This document shows, one piece after another, positions 15,308 to 23,096 of a stretch of DNA of 48,387 nucleotides (position 1 is its first letter; each line of letters opens with the position of its first letter). Location: assembly GCA_949927585.1 (NCBI GenBank), contig CATLFA010000012.1, positions 1 to 48,387 on the forward strand. The letters are read 5' to 3'. The notes beneath the pieces were generated by a model. That model worked only from the letters and a program-made list of their open reading frames with translations. It searched no databases and had not been told where the DNA came from. This DNA comes from an uncultured Clostridiaceae bacterium (GTDB taxonomy: Bacteria > Bacillota > Clostridia > TANB77 > CAG-508). The position numbers and the translations under genes are program-made.

Positions 15308-16198
15308 ATGGGATTAACAATAAAAAATGTAAGTAAAAGCTACGGCGATAAAAAAGTAGTTGATAACATAAACTTAGAAATTGATAAACCAGGTGTATAT
15401 GGTTTACTTGGAACAAATGGCGCAGGTAAAACTACTACAATTCGTATGCTTTTAGGAATACTAAAAAAAGATTCAGGTGAAATTAATTGGAATGGTAAAG
15501 AAGTAAAAAGAAAACATGTGAACTTTGGATATTTACCAGAAGAAAGAGGAGTGTATCCAAAAGTAAATGTATATACACAACTTATGTATTTTGCAAAATT
15601 AAAAGGAATGAAGGAAGAAAAAGCAGATGAAGCAATAAAATATTGGATGAAAAGGCTAGAAGTAGAAGAATACATGAATATGACAGCAGAGAAGCTATCT
15701 AAAGGAAACCAACAAAAAATACAATTTATAACAGCAGTAGTACACGACCCAGAACTTATAGTACTAGATGAGCCATTTTCAGGCTTAGACCCAGTAAATA
15801 CAGAAATAATTAGAAATGTAATATTAGAACTAATAAAAAAAGGAAAATATATAATAATGTCAGCACACCAAATGAGCGTTGTAGAAGAATTCTGTACAGA
15901 TATTCTAATATTAAACAAAGGTAAAACAGTATTACAAGGAAACTTAAAACAAATAAAAGATAGCTATAAAGCAAACAAATTATATATATCTACTAAACAA
16001 GATATAAAACAATATGTAAAAGAACAAAATTTAAATATATACTTAGAAAAAGACAATGAATATGAAATAGATATAAAAGAAGAAGAGCAAGGTTATACAT
16101 TATTTAATGAACTTGCTAAAAACAATGTGCAAGTAGAAAAATTTGAAATTAAAAAACCAAGTCTACATGACATATTTATAGAAAAGGTAGGTGAGTAA
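15308..16198 (+). CDS. ABC transporter ATP-binding protein (NatA-like)
   Basis: A 296-residue ATPase subunit: Walker A GTNGAGKTT (about 36-44), Q-loop region GYLPEERGVYPKV, signature LSKGNQQK (about 131-138), Walker B LIVLDEP (about 155), H-loop in MSAHQ. The C-terminal 80 residues form the extra domain found in NatA/EcsA-type subunits (ending PSLHDIFIEKVG). Partner permease starts four bases after its stop. Likely drives export of an ion or small compound; the substrate cannot be read from the sequence. Good AAGGAAGG site upstream. Confidence 0.9.
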   Translation: MGLTIKNVSKSYGDKKVVDNINLEIDKPGVYGLLGTNGAGKTTTIRMLLGILKKDSGEINWNGKEVKRKHVNFGYLPEERGVYPKVNVYTQLMYFAKLKGMKEEKADEAIKYWMKRLEVEEYMNMTAEKLSKGNQQKIQFITAVVHDPELIVLDEPFSGLDPVNTEIIRNVILELIKKGKYIIMSAHQMSVVEEFCTDILILNKGKTVLQGNLKQIKDSYKANKLYISTKQDIKQYVKEQNLNIYLEKDNEYEIDIKEEEQGYTLFNELAKNNVQVEKFEIKKPSLHDIFIEKVGE

Positions 16199-16201
16199 TA
16201 A

Positions 16202-17443
16202 ATGAAAGATTTATTTTTAGTAGCAAGTTTTACATTTAAAGATTTAGTAAAAAGAAAATCATTTATAATATCAAATATAATTATTCTACTTATTATAGTG
16301 CTAGGTTTTAATGTACCAGGAATTATAAAAAACATATCAAGTGGAGACGAAAGCTTTGGAAAAGATAAAATTACAATAGTAGATAATGAAAATATATATG
16401 AGGGAAGCCTAGAAGCATTAGAAAGTGCAGACTTAGGCTATCAAATAGAAGCATCAAAAGAAAAAATAAGTTTAGAAGAATTAAAAGAAAAAATAAAAAA
16501 TGGAGATATAGAAGAAGCATTATATATTGAAACTAAAGAAGGAATGATAAATATTCAATATGTAATAGAATCAGAATCTTTAGGAACTTATGTGCCACAA
16601 GAACTAATAATGATATTACAATCTACATATCAAAACTTACAAATATCAAAATTAGGGGTAACAGGTGAACAGTTAGCAGTAATAAATATGCCATTTAATA
16701 GTGAACTAATACAAGTAGAAGAAAGTAAAACAGGAAATAGCATTTTACCAATGATGTTACTTTCAATAGTGCTATTCTATGCAATATATTTCTTCGCATA
16801 TCAAGTATCAAGTTCAATAACAACAGAAAAAACATCAAAAATAATAGAAACATTAGTAACATCAACATCACCAAAAACAATAGTGCTAGGAAAAGCAATA
16901 GGTATAGGTTTAGCAGGTGTACTTCAAACAATAGTAACAGTTATTGTAGCATTAATTAGTGCAAAATTATTTTTAGATAGTGAATTAATAGACATGATAC
17001 TAAGCTCTATAAACTTAACAGGTACAGTAGCAGTTGTAACAATAATTTACTATATATTAGGATACTCACTATTTGCATTATTATATGCACTAACAGGCTC
17101 AACAGTAGCAAAACCAGAAGATGTACAATCAGCCAATGGTCCAGTAGCAATACTTGCAGTAATAGGTTTCTACCTATCATATTTTACAATGATGAACCCA
17201 GCAAGCAACCTAAATAAAATAGCAGCACTAATACCAATATCATCACCATTTTGCATGCCATTTAGAGTAATGATGGGGCTAGCAACAACAAGTGAAATAT
17301 TAATATCATTAGCAATACTAGTAATAACAATACTACTAGTAGCAAAAATATCAATAAAAATATACTCTTCAGCAATATTAAATTATGGAAGTAAAATAAA
17401 TTTAAAAGATATGTTTAGAATGTATAAAAATAAGAATGATTAA
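16202..17443 (+). CDS. ABC-2 type permease (NatB-like)
   Basis: A 413-residue membrane subunit: helix 1 at about 20-40, a large extracytoplasmic segment (about 45-175), then five or six helices (from about 180 to 395). Contains the ABC-2 pattern SSSITTEKTSKIIETLVTS. Follows the ATPase gene with a three-base gap, so the two are co-translated. Ends at a convergent terminator facing the Lon-like gene. Confidence 0.88.
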   Translation: MKDLFLVASFTFKDLVKRKSFIISNIIILLIIVLGFNVPGIIKNISSGDESFGKDKITIVDNENIYEGSLEALESADLGYQIEASKEKISLEELKEKIKNGDIEEALYIETKEGMINIQYVIESESLGTYVPQELIMILQSTYQNLQISKLGVTGEQLAVINMPFNSELIQVEESKTGNSILPMMLLSIVLFYAIYFFAYQVSSSITTEKTSKIIETLVTSTSPKTIVLGKAIGIGLAGVLQTIVTVIVALISAKLFLDSELIDMILSSINLTGTVAVVTIIYYILGYSLFALLYALTGSTVAKPEDVQSANGPVAILAVIGFYLSYFTMMNPASNLNKIAALIPISSPFCMPFRVMMGLATTSEILISLAILVITILLVAKISIKIYSSAILNYGSKINLKDMFRMYKNKND

Positions 17444-17482
17444 ACCAAAAAACAAACTGCTTTGCAGTTTGTTTTTTTGGTT
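17443..17482. terminator. Bidirectional terminator between natB-like and lon-like genes
   Basis: AACCAAAAAACAAACTGC and GCAGTTTGTTTTTTTGGTT are complementary around a three-base loop, with A/T runs suited to both strands. Confidence 0.9.
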
Positions 17483-17490
17483 GCTATAAT

Positions 17491-19872
17491 CTATAAATCT
17501 TTACTAACTCTAGCAAATTTCTTTAATTTTTCTTGTACTAAATAATTTATTGTTCCAGCAGGGAATTTTCCGTTTGTGTCTTTTTTACCAGCTGGCACAC
17601 CTGTTAATATTTCAATTCCTTCATCAATACTTGAAATTGCGTAAACATGGAAGTTTCCTTTTTTAACATCTTCTATAATTTCATTAGATAAATTTAAGTT
17701 CGCAACATTTTGTACTGGAATTATAACTCCATGTGAGCCATCAAGACCACGCATTTTACATACTTGGTAGAAGCCTTCTATTTTATCATTTACACCACCA
17801 ATTGGTTGTATTTCGCCTTTTTGATTTACAGAGCCAGTTACTGATAAACTTTGGTTAATTGGTACACCAGATAAACTAGAAAGTATAGCATATAACTCTG
17901 TACTAGAAGCACTGTCGCCATCAACACCATTATACAATTGTTCAAAACATATACTTGCTGTAAGAGATAGGGGAACATCTTGTGCAAACATTTGCCCTAA
18001 ATAACCAGTAAGTATTAATACACCTTTAGAATGTGAAGAGCCAGAAAGTTCAACTTCTCTTTCTATATTTACAACACCAGTTTTTCCTGAATATGTGTTA
18101 GCAGTAATTTTAACAGGTTTTCCAAAAGTATAGTCTCCAATAGTCATAACAGTTAAACCATTAATTTGACCTTCATACGCTCCTTTGGTATCTATTAAAA
18201 GAGTGTTTTGTTCAATCATTTCCATATATTTTGAATCATATTTTTTAACTCTTTCATTACGTTCTTTTAATGCAATATCTACATATTCACTAGTTACAAT
18301 TTTCTTTTTATCCATTTGAGCCCAAGTAGCAGCTTCACCAACAATTTGTGCTATTTCAGTAAATCTTGTTGAAATTTTATCTCTATCATTAGCAAGTTTA
18401 GAAGCATATTCAACCATTCTTGCAACGGCAGTTCTGTCTAAGTGAGGAAGTTCTTCTTGTTCACAGAAACCATGTATAAACCTTGCAAGTTTATGTATAT
18501 TTTCTGTGGTTATAGGAGCATTTTCCTCAAATTCAACTTTTATTTTAAATAGCTTTCTAAAGTCACTATCCATAGCTAAAAGTGATTGATAAATTTGGTC
18601 ATTTCCTACTATAAGAACTTTTAAATCTAATGGAATAGGCTCAGGTTTTAAAGAAATCATAACCATTGAAGAACGTTGGTCTACTGTATTTTCAATAGAA
18701 ATTTCTTTAATACGAAGAGCTTTTTTCAAAGCTTCATAACAAATTCCATTTGCTAACAAATCTTTTGCTTGGAATAAAATATATCCACCATTTGCAATAT
18801 GAAGAAGCCCTGGCTTTAACATTGTGTAATCAGTTTTTAATGAGCCATAATAATTTTCATATTCTAATTTACCAAATATATTGTGGTAAGAATAATTAGA
18901 GTCCATAATAACTGGAGCACCTTCAGAATTACTATTGTCAACAAATAGGTTAACTCTATAATTTAACCAAGGTTTTTGTGGTTCTTTAGTAGGACCTTGT
19001 TGTGGCTGATTAGAAGTATTGTCTTCTCCTACAAAAATAGAAATATTTTTTAAAATATCTTGTTTAATATCTGTAAGGAATTTGTTTATTTTTTTGTTTC
19101 TTTTATATTTATTTTTTATATAATTTATATGTGAATTAACAGTAAGTAGGGCAATGTTAGACTGCCATTCTTCTATTTTCTTATCAGAGGCTCTTTCAAT
19201 TTCTTTTATTTTTCCAATAGCCTCCATAATTTGACTTTGAACAATTACAGATTTTTCTTCATATTGTTTTTTTATTTCATCATCTAATTTATCAAATTCT
19301 TCTTCTTCAATAGTTTCACCATTAACAATAGGCATCATATAAATACCATTTTGAGCAGATTTAACTTGAAAATCATATTTAGCAGATTCTTCATTTAATT
19401 TATCTAATAAATTTGAACGTTTTTCTTCAAATTCTTGTTTTATTAAAGCTTTTTCTTTCTCAAAATCATCATTATTAAAAGTATTCTTAATATCCCTACG
19501 AATATCTTTAATAAATAAGTCCATAGTTTCTTTAAATTCTTTACCTTGACCTGCAGTAAGTGAAACTGCAATAGGTTCATTAGGATTATCAAAATTATAA
19601 ATATAACACCAGTCAGAAGGAGTTTTTTTCTTTTTAGAAATTTTATCTAAATAGTTCTTAGCATACATGGTTTTCCCAACACCACTAGGACCTTCTAAAT
19701 AAATATTATATCCTTTAACATCAACATTAACACCAAATTCTAAAGCTTTAATACCTCTATCTTGGCCAATACCAGTATTAATACCTTCTAATTCAGAAGT
19801 ATCTTCAAATTTAAATACATTTGGGTTACATATCCTTTTTAAATCATTATAAGATAATTCGTTTTTTTTCAT
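17491..19872 (-). CDS. Lon-like ATP-dependent protease (S16 family, YcbZ/LonB-like)
   Basis: A 793-residue protein with an AAA+ domain and a C-terminal Lon protease domain. Walker A is GPSGVGKTMYA (about 60-70); a long helical insertion follows (about 125-270); the protease domain (about 570-770) has the catalytic serine in GVDGDSASSTELYA and the lysine in GGVNDKIEGFYQ. It lacks the Lon N-terminal substrate domain and matches the LonB/YcbZ type. Role: degradation of damaged or regulatory proteins. ATG 19872 follows AAAGGAG. It is the last gene of the minus-strand set with tsaE, tsaB and rimI. Confidence 0.92.
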   Translation of the reverse strand: MKKNELSYNDLKRICNPNVFKFEDTSELEGINTGIGQDRGIKALEFGVNVDVKGYNIYLEGPSGVGKTMYAKNYLDKISKKKKTPSDWCYIYNFDNPNEPIAVSLTAGQGKEFKETMDLFIKDIRRDIKNTFNNDDFEKEKALIKQEFEEKRSNLLDKLNEESAKYDFQVKSAQNGIYMMPIVNGETIEEEEFDKLDDEIKKQYEEKSVIVQSQIMEAIGKIKEIERASDKKIEEWQSNIALLTVNSHINYIKNKYKRNKKINKFLTDIKQDILKNISIFVGEDNTSNQPQQGPTKEPQKPWLNYRVNLFVDNSNSEGAPVIMDSNYSYHNIFGKLEYENYYGSLKTDYTMLKPGLLHIANGGYILFQAKDLLANGICYEALKKALRIKEISIENTVDQRSSMVMISLKPEPIPLDLKVLIVGNDQIYQSLLAMDSDFRKLFKIKVEFEENAPITTENIHKLARFIHGFCEQEELPHLDRTAVARMVEYASKLANDRDKISTRFTEIAQIVGEAATWAQMDKKKIVTSEYVDIALKERNERVKKYDSKYMEMIEQNTLLIDTKGAYEGQINGLTVMTIGDYTFGKPVKITANTYSGKTGVVNIEREVELSGSSHSKGVLILTGYLGQMFAQDVPLSLTASICFEQLYNGVDGDSASSTELYAILSSLSGVPINQSLSVTGSVNQKGEIQPIGGVNDKIEGFYQVCKMRGLDGSHGVIIPVQNVANLNLSNEIIEDVKKGNFHVYAISSIDEGIEILTGVPAGKKDTNGKFPAGTINYLVQEKLKKFARVSKDL

Positions 19873-19899
19873 TTGTTTTTCTCCTTTTATTTTTATATA

Positions 19900-20349
19900 T
19901 TATAATTTTAACGTCATCAAAATTGCATTATCAATGCCATCATAATAATTTTTCCTCAAACCCACTTGTTTAAAGTCAAACTGCTCATACAAATGAATAG
20001 CAGGTTTATTGTTTTCATTTACCTCTAATGTAATACTATTGCATCGTTCTTCTTTAGCAATATTAATTAATTCATTTAAAATAAATTTAGCAAATCCCAT
20101 ATTTCTTTTATCTTTTTTAGTCACAATATTCATTACATCAGCTACATCTAAAACAATTTTAATTCCACCATAACAAACAATTTCATCATTATAGCGAGCT
20201 ACTAAATAGCTAGAGTTATTATTTACAAGTTCTTCCTTAAATATTTCATAACTCCAAAAATTATCAAAATTTTCAGTTAAATTTTCTCTAATTTCATCCA
20301 AATCAGAAACATGCATTGTATGAATTACCATTTTAGTTATATCAAACAT
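19900..20349 (-). CDS. rimI: Ribosomal protein alanine N-acetyltransferase
   Basis: A 149-residue GNAT acetyltransferase. The acetyl-CoA binding motif is visible at KDKRNMGFAKFILNELI (about 78-94), followed by ITLEVNENNKPAIHLYEQFDF, typical of RimI. Acetylates the N-terminus of ribosomal protein S18 in characterised bacteria. Position next to tsaB is the standard tsaE-tsaB-rimI arrangement and supports the name. ATG 20349 follows TTGGAGAAA. Confidence 0.88.
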   Translation of the reverse strand: MFDITKMVIHTMHVSDLDEIRENLTENFDNFWSYEIFKEELVNNNSSYLVARYNDEIVCYGGIKIVLDVADVMNIVTKKDKRNMGFAKFILNELINIAKEERCNSITLEVNENNKPAIHLYEQFDFKQVGLRKNYYDGIDNAILMTLKL

Positions 20350-20363
20350 ATCATTTTCTCCTA

Positions 20364-20405
20364 TATTGTAGGGTCATACTTGGGACTACTTATGTGACAG
20401 AGCCA
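20364..20405. repeat. Short palindrome of the GTAGGG type between rimI and tsaB
   Basis: Starts TTGTAGGGTCATA and closes with TATGTGACAGAGCC. Resembles in its opening the palindromes near 27369-27510. Low-level similarity only. Confidence 0.3.
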
Positions 20406-20437
20406 ATTTTACTCTACAATTATTAAATATATTTTGT

Positions 20438-21151
20438 CTAATTTTCGCCTTCTAAAGCACGTTCAGCTTGAGATTTTCTTAAATATAATGGAGAAAGAGA
20501 ATTTGAATCTCCATAAAATCCATTATTATATTTATTAAAACCAGCTATACCAATACTAACTGAGGTTTGCTTATTAAGTTCATTTTCTACAAATAATGAA
20601 TTAGAAAATTTTTCTAAAATTAAATCTTTATAAAAAACAGCACCATCACCAACAAATAGAATAGGAGATGAAGAGTACTTGGTTAAAATATCTAATACTT
20701 CATTAATATTTTTAGCATATAAATCCTCTAACTGTGTAAAGTAATTAGTTTCTTTTTTAAAAATACCACAATAAACATTGTCATTTTTAGCATCAATTAA
20801 AGAGCATACAATATTTACTTCGTTTTCAATATTTGAATTTAAAGTATTATATGCCAAACTTTCTAAAGAACTAACAGAAGTAGTAGGTATATTTGTAACA
20901 TCACAAAAAGCTTTAACAGTAGAAACACCAATACGAACTCCTGTGAAAGAACCAGGGCCAACACTACAGCTAAATAAATCAAAATCAGTAAGCTTCATAT
21001 TAAGTTCTTTTAAAATACTATCAACCATAGGCATTAGCTTTTGTGAATGTGTAAGGCTATCATCAATATTTTTTTCAATAATCACATTAGTATCTTCTAA
21101 AACAGCAACAGAGCAAATTTTAGAAGAAGTATCTATACTTAAAATTTTCAA
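20438..21151 (-). CDS. tsaB: tRNA t6A synthesis protein TsaB
   Basis: A 237-residue ASKHA-fold protein, partner of TsaD in making N6-threonylcarbamoyladenosine at A37 of tRNAs reading ANN codons. Signature MKILSIDTSSKICSVAVLE at the N-terminus and SVGPGSFTGVRIGVSTVKA at about 62-80. The start is TTG 21151 with GAGGG eight bases upstream. It is separated from tsaE by plus-strand genes at 21354-22254, an unusual break in a normally tight operon. Confidence 0.92.
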   Translation of the reverse strand: MKILSIDTSSKICSVAVLEDTNVIIEKNIDDSLTHSQKLMPMVDSILKELNMKLTDFDLFSCSVGPGSFTGVRIGVSTVKAFCDVTNIPTTSVSSLESLAYNTLNSNIENEVNIVCSLIDAKNDNVYCGIFKKETNYFTQLEDLYAKNINEVLDILTKYSSSPILFVGDGAVFYKDLILEKFSNSLFVENELNKQTSVSIGIAGFNKYNNGFYGDSNSLSPLYLRKSQAERALEGEN

Positions 21152-21353
21152 AATAATTCCCTCTTTTCATAGTCAATATTCTACATTAATATACAGAATT
21201 TGTAAACGATTTTTAATAAAGAAAAGATTACATTAATATTACATTTGTTACAAATATTACACAAATATTATTTTTACATTACATTAGACGAAATACGTTG
21301 AAAATATAAGCAAAATATGGTATTTTTACATAGTACTAAAAGGAGAAAAAATT

Positions 21354-21506
21354 ATGAGTATAGAAAATATAAGTCAAGATTACTTAAATACACTTTCACT
21401 ACAACAAAAAGCAGAACTAAAGACAAGGTTAGAAAGTAATTTAAGAATACAAAAAATGTTATATAATTATGAAAAAAATAAAAGCACAAATGATAAAGAA
21501 AGATAA
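21354..21506 (+). CDS. Small hypothetical protein, 50 aa
   Basis: Begins MSIENISQDYLNTLSLQQK; AAAGGAG stands eight bases upstream. Helical and charged, no membrane segment. It is 18 bases ahead of the next small gene and shares its terminator. No family recognised. Confidence 0.6.
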   Translation: MSIENISQDYLNTLSLQQKAELKTRLESNLRIQKMLYNYEKNKSTNDKER

Positions 21507-21524
21507 GCTATGGAGGCAATCTAA

Positions 21525-21887
21525 ATGGATAATAATAACACAAAAGAACTTGCAGTAGTAAGATTAAATATAATAGATAGAATTAAAAATATTTTTAAAA
21601 AGCTGTTTTCTAAAAAAGAAAAAGAAACTGAAATAGTAGAGATAAAAGAAAAACAAAAAGAAAATACTTTTATTAATAGTATAAAAATAGAAGAAGATGA
21701 TGAAGAAAAGAGACTATTAAAACTTCAAACTTTAATATCAGAAAATATAGTAACAGAAGAAGAACTACCAGAAGAAGATGTAAATGCATTACATAAATTA
21801 TATGATAGACAAATATTACAATTGAAAAAAGAAATAGATGATTATAGAGAGAAAATATTAAAGATTAGAATGAATATAAATGAATAA
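21525..21887 (+). CDS. Small hypothetical protein, 120 aa, coiled coil
   Basis: Begins MDNNNTKELAVVRLN; very rich in Lys and Glu, with a basic-hydrophobic patch IDRIKNIFKKLFSKK (about 17-31) and a predicted coiled coil at the C-terminus (QILQLKKEIDDYREKILK). No family recognised. Co-transcribed with the 50-residue protein upstream; strong terminator directly after. GGAGGC is the ribosome binding site. Confidence 0.6.
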   Translation: MDNNNTKELAVVRLNIIDRIKNIFKKLFSKKEKETEIVEIKEKQKENTFINSIKIEEDDEEKRLLKLQTLISENIVTEEELPEEDVNALHKLYDRQILQLKKEIDDYREKILKIRMNINE

Positions 21888-21901
21888 AATTACAATAGTA
21901 T

Positions 21902-21934
21902 AAAACAACCGATAATAAAAAATCGGTTGTTTTG
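21902..21934 (+). terminator. Terminator after the 21525 gene
   Basis: AAAACAACCGAT pairs with ATCGGTTGTTTT around TAATAAAAA. Confidence 0.88.
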
Positions 21935-22034
21935 TCATGTTTTAATAACCTTTGTCGAAACTCTTGAAAGCTATAGTTACATAATATATAGTATAATAGC
22001 CTTTTACCTAAAAGGTAGAAAGGAGGGATTTCCA

Positions 22035-22109
22035 TTGAGGAGGATACAGAAGATGATAGCCTTAATTATAGTATTATACATATTAAAAGGCAAGAATAAA
22101 ATTTTCTAA
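22035..22109 (+). CDS. Very small hydrophobic ORF, 24 aa (possible toxin-like or leader peptide)
   Basis: TTG 22035 lies eight bases after AAAGGAGGG. The peptide, MRRIQKMIALIIVLYILKG plus KNKIF, has a basic start, one short helix and a basic end. A promoter TTGAAA-N17-TATAGT stands about 60 bases upstream, and a CTTTTACCT/AGGTAGAAAG hairpin covers the region just before the ribosome binding site. It is followed by long hairpins and a terminator. Architecture recalls small membrane toxins, but no antisense promoter was found, so function is open. Confidence 0.35.
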   Translation: MRRIQKMIALIIVLYILKGKNKIF

Positions 22110-22205
22110 GTGGCAAAGCCACATAAGAAAATCTAATTCTTCCATAATTATATTCTAAGAAAATTTATCGCTATCGCGGATAACTTTTCTAAGAATATAA
22201 AAAAA
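22103..22205. repeat. Two long hairpins after the 24-aa ORF
   Basis: First: ATTTTCT, GTGGC, loop AAA, GCCAC, AGAAAAT. Second: TATATTCTAAGAAAA pairs with TTTTCTAAGAATATA (one mismatch) around TTATC/GATAA. No protein is encoded. They fill most of the gap up to tsaE together with the terminator that follows. Confidence 0.5.
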
Positions 22206-22220
22206 TTCAACAATTAAGGG

Positions 22221-22254
22221 AAAAGACCGTTGACGCAACAACGGTCTTTTTTTT
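22221..22254 (+). terminator. Strong terminator facing tsaE
   Basis: AAAAGACCGTTG pairs with CAACGGTCTTTT and is followed by a long T-run. Confidence 0.9.
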
Positions 22255-22376
22255 ATTTCCTTGAGAAGATTTATTGTTTAAATCTTTAAGATTAAATTTA
22301 TAATACTATAATTTCCAATATATGTCAATGAAATTTTAATAAATTATTAAAATTTATATAAAAATTATTTAAAATG

Positions 22377-22801
22377 TTATATTTTCTCAATATGTAATTC
22401 TCTATAATTAGGACTATCATCATTCTTTTTAAAAACAATTTTAGTATAATGCTTAGGCAAAATACTTTCAATAATTTCGCCCCACTCAATAAGACAAATA
22501 CCATTTTCAAAATATTCTTCTCCACCAATAGCATAGAACTCATCTACATCATCTAAACGATAAACATCAAAATGATAAATATTTATATTCTCAGCATGAT
22601 GCTCATTTACAACAGTAAAAGTAGGACTAGAAATTTCATTTCCAACATTAAAAAACTCAAGCACACCCTGAGTAAATTTAGTTTTACCGTGACCCAAGCT
22701 CACCACTTAAAACCACAATATCACCGCTTCTTTAAATTCTTAGCAAAATCTTTCGCAAAATTAATTGTATCTTGTTCACTTTTCGAAATAAATGTTTCCA
22801 T
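22377..22801 (-). CDS. tsaE: TsaE, tRNA t6A ATPase, read through two +1 shifts at CGG codons
   Basis: TsaE is the P-loop ATPase that drives the TsaB-TsaD complex, essential in most bacteria. ATG 22801 has AGGAG six bases upstream and opens METFISKSEQDTINFAKDF. Frame 0 reaches CGG TGA at 22726. Shifting +1 there gives G DIVVLSGELGS, then frame 0 again meets CGG TAA at 22689, and a second +1 shift gives G KTKFTQGVLEFF and runs to the end at 22377. The result is a normal 140-residue TsaE: Walker A GELGSGKTKF, SPTFTVVNEH, and YHFDVYRLD with IEWGE. Both inserted glycines are at expected sites; the second is the P-loop glycine before Lys-Thr. Without shifting no active protein is possible. Confidence 0.85.
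22686..22689 (-). other. Inferred +1 frameshift site CGGT in the tsaE P-loop
   Basis: Minus-strand codons GGG TCA CGG TAA. Skipping the C or reading CGGT as one codon gives GGG TCA GGT AAA ACT, that is G-S-G-K-T. In frame 0 the next codon is a stop, as often seen at programmed +1 sites. Confidence 0.65.
22723..22726 (-). other. Inferred +1 frameshift site CGGT near the tsaE N-terminus
   Basis: Minus-strand codons AAG AAG CGG TGA. The +1 reading gives AAG AAG GGT GAT ATT, K-K-G-D-I, matching the start of the beta strand before the P-loop in TsaE proteins. The codon after CGG in frame 0 is again a stop. Confidence 0.65.
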
Positions 22802-22891
22802 AAAAAAACTCCTCATATTAATTAATGATATTATTTTATAGCAAATATAGTTATTTGTAAATAAATTTACACAAAATTTACAACCATTTCA

Positions 22892-22920
22892 TTGACAATT
22901 AAAAATATCTAAAATATAAT
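22892..22920 (+). promoter_or_regulatory. Promoter of the ABC exporter operon
   Basis: TTGACA, 17 bases, TATAAT; the predicted start near 22927 gives a leader of about 170 bases. Confidence 0.8.
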
Positions 22921-22939
22921 ACAAAGATGGAAATTTTGT

Positions 22940-23069
22940 GGATGGTGTAAACTAGGAAGATTTTAGAGACATCTAGGACACGTCAAAAACTTTCATTAAA
23001 ATAAAAAAATTAAAGTTAAAAAATTTAGGAAAGTTTTGATGTGTCCTAAGTCCTTCCAGTTTATCCCAT
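22940..23069 (+). promoter_or_regulatory. Long structured leader of the ABC exporter mRNA
   Basis: Two nested pairs of arms. TAGGACACGTCAAAAACTTTC (22974-22994, written with one mismatch) pairs with GAAAGTTTTGATGTGTCCTA (23029-23048). GGAT and TAAACT with GGAAG (22940-22959) pair with CTTCC, AGTTTA and ATCC/ATT around 23053-23069. The loop is A/T only. The whole fold lies within the transcribed leader and ends about 25 bases before the start codon. No known riboswitch was recognised; an attenuator or an RNA-binding protein site is possible. Confidence 0.5.
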
Positions 23070-23096
23070 TCAAATTGACAGAAAGGAAAAAGTGAA

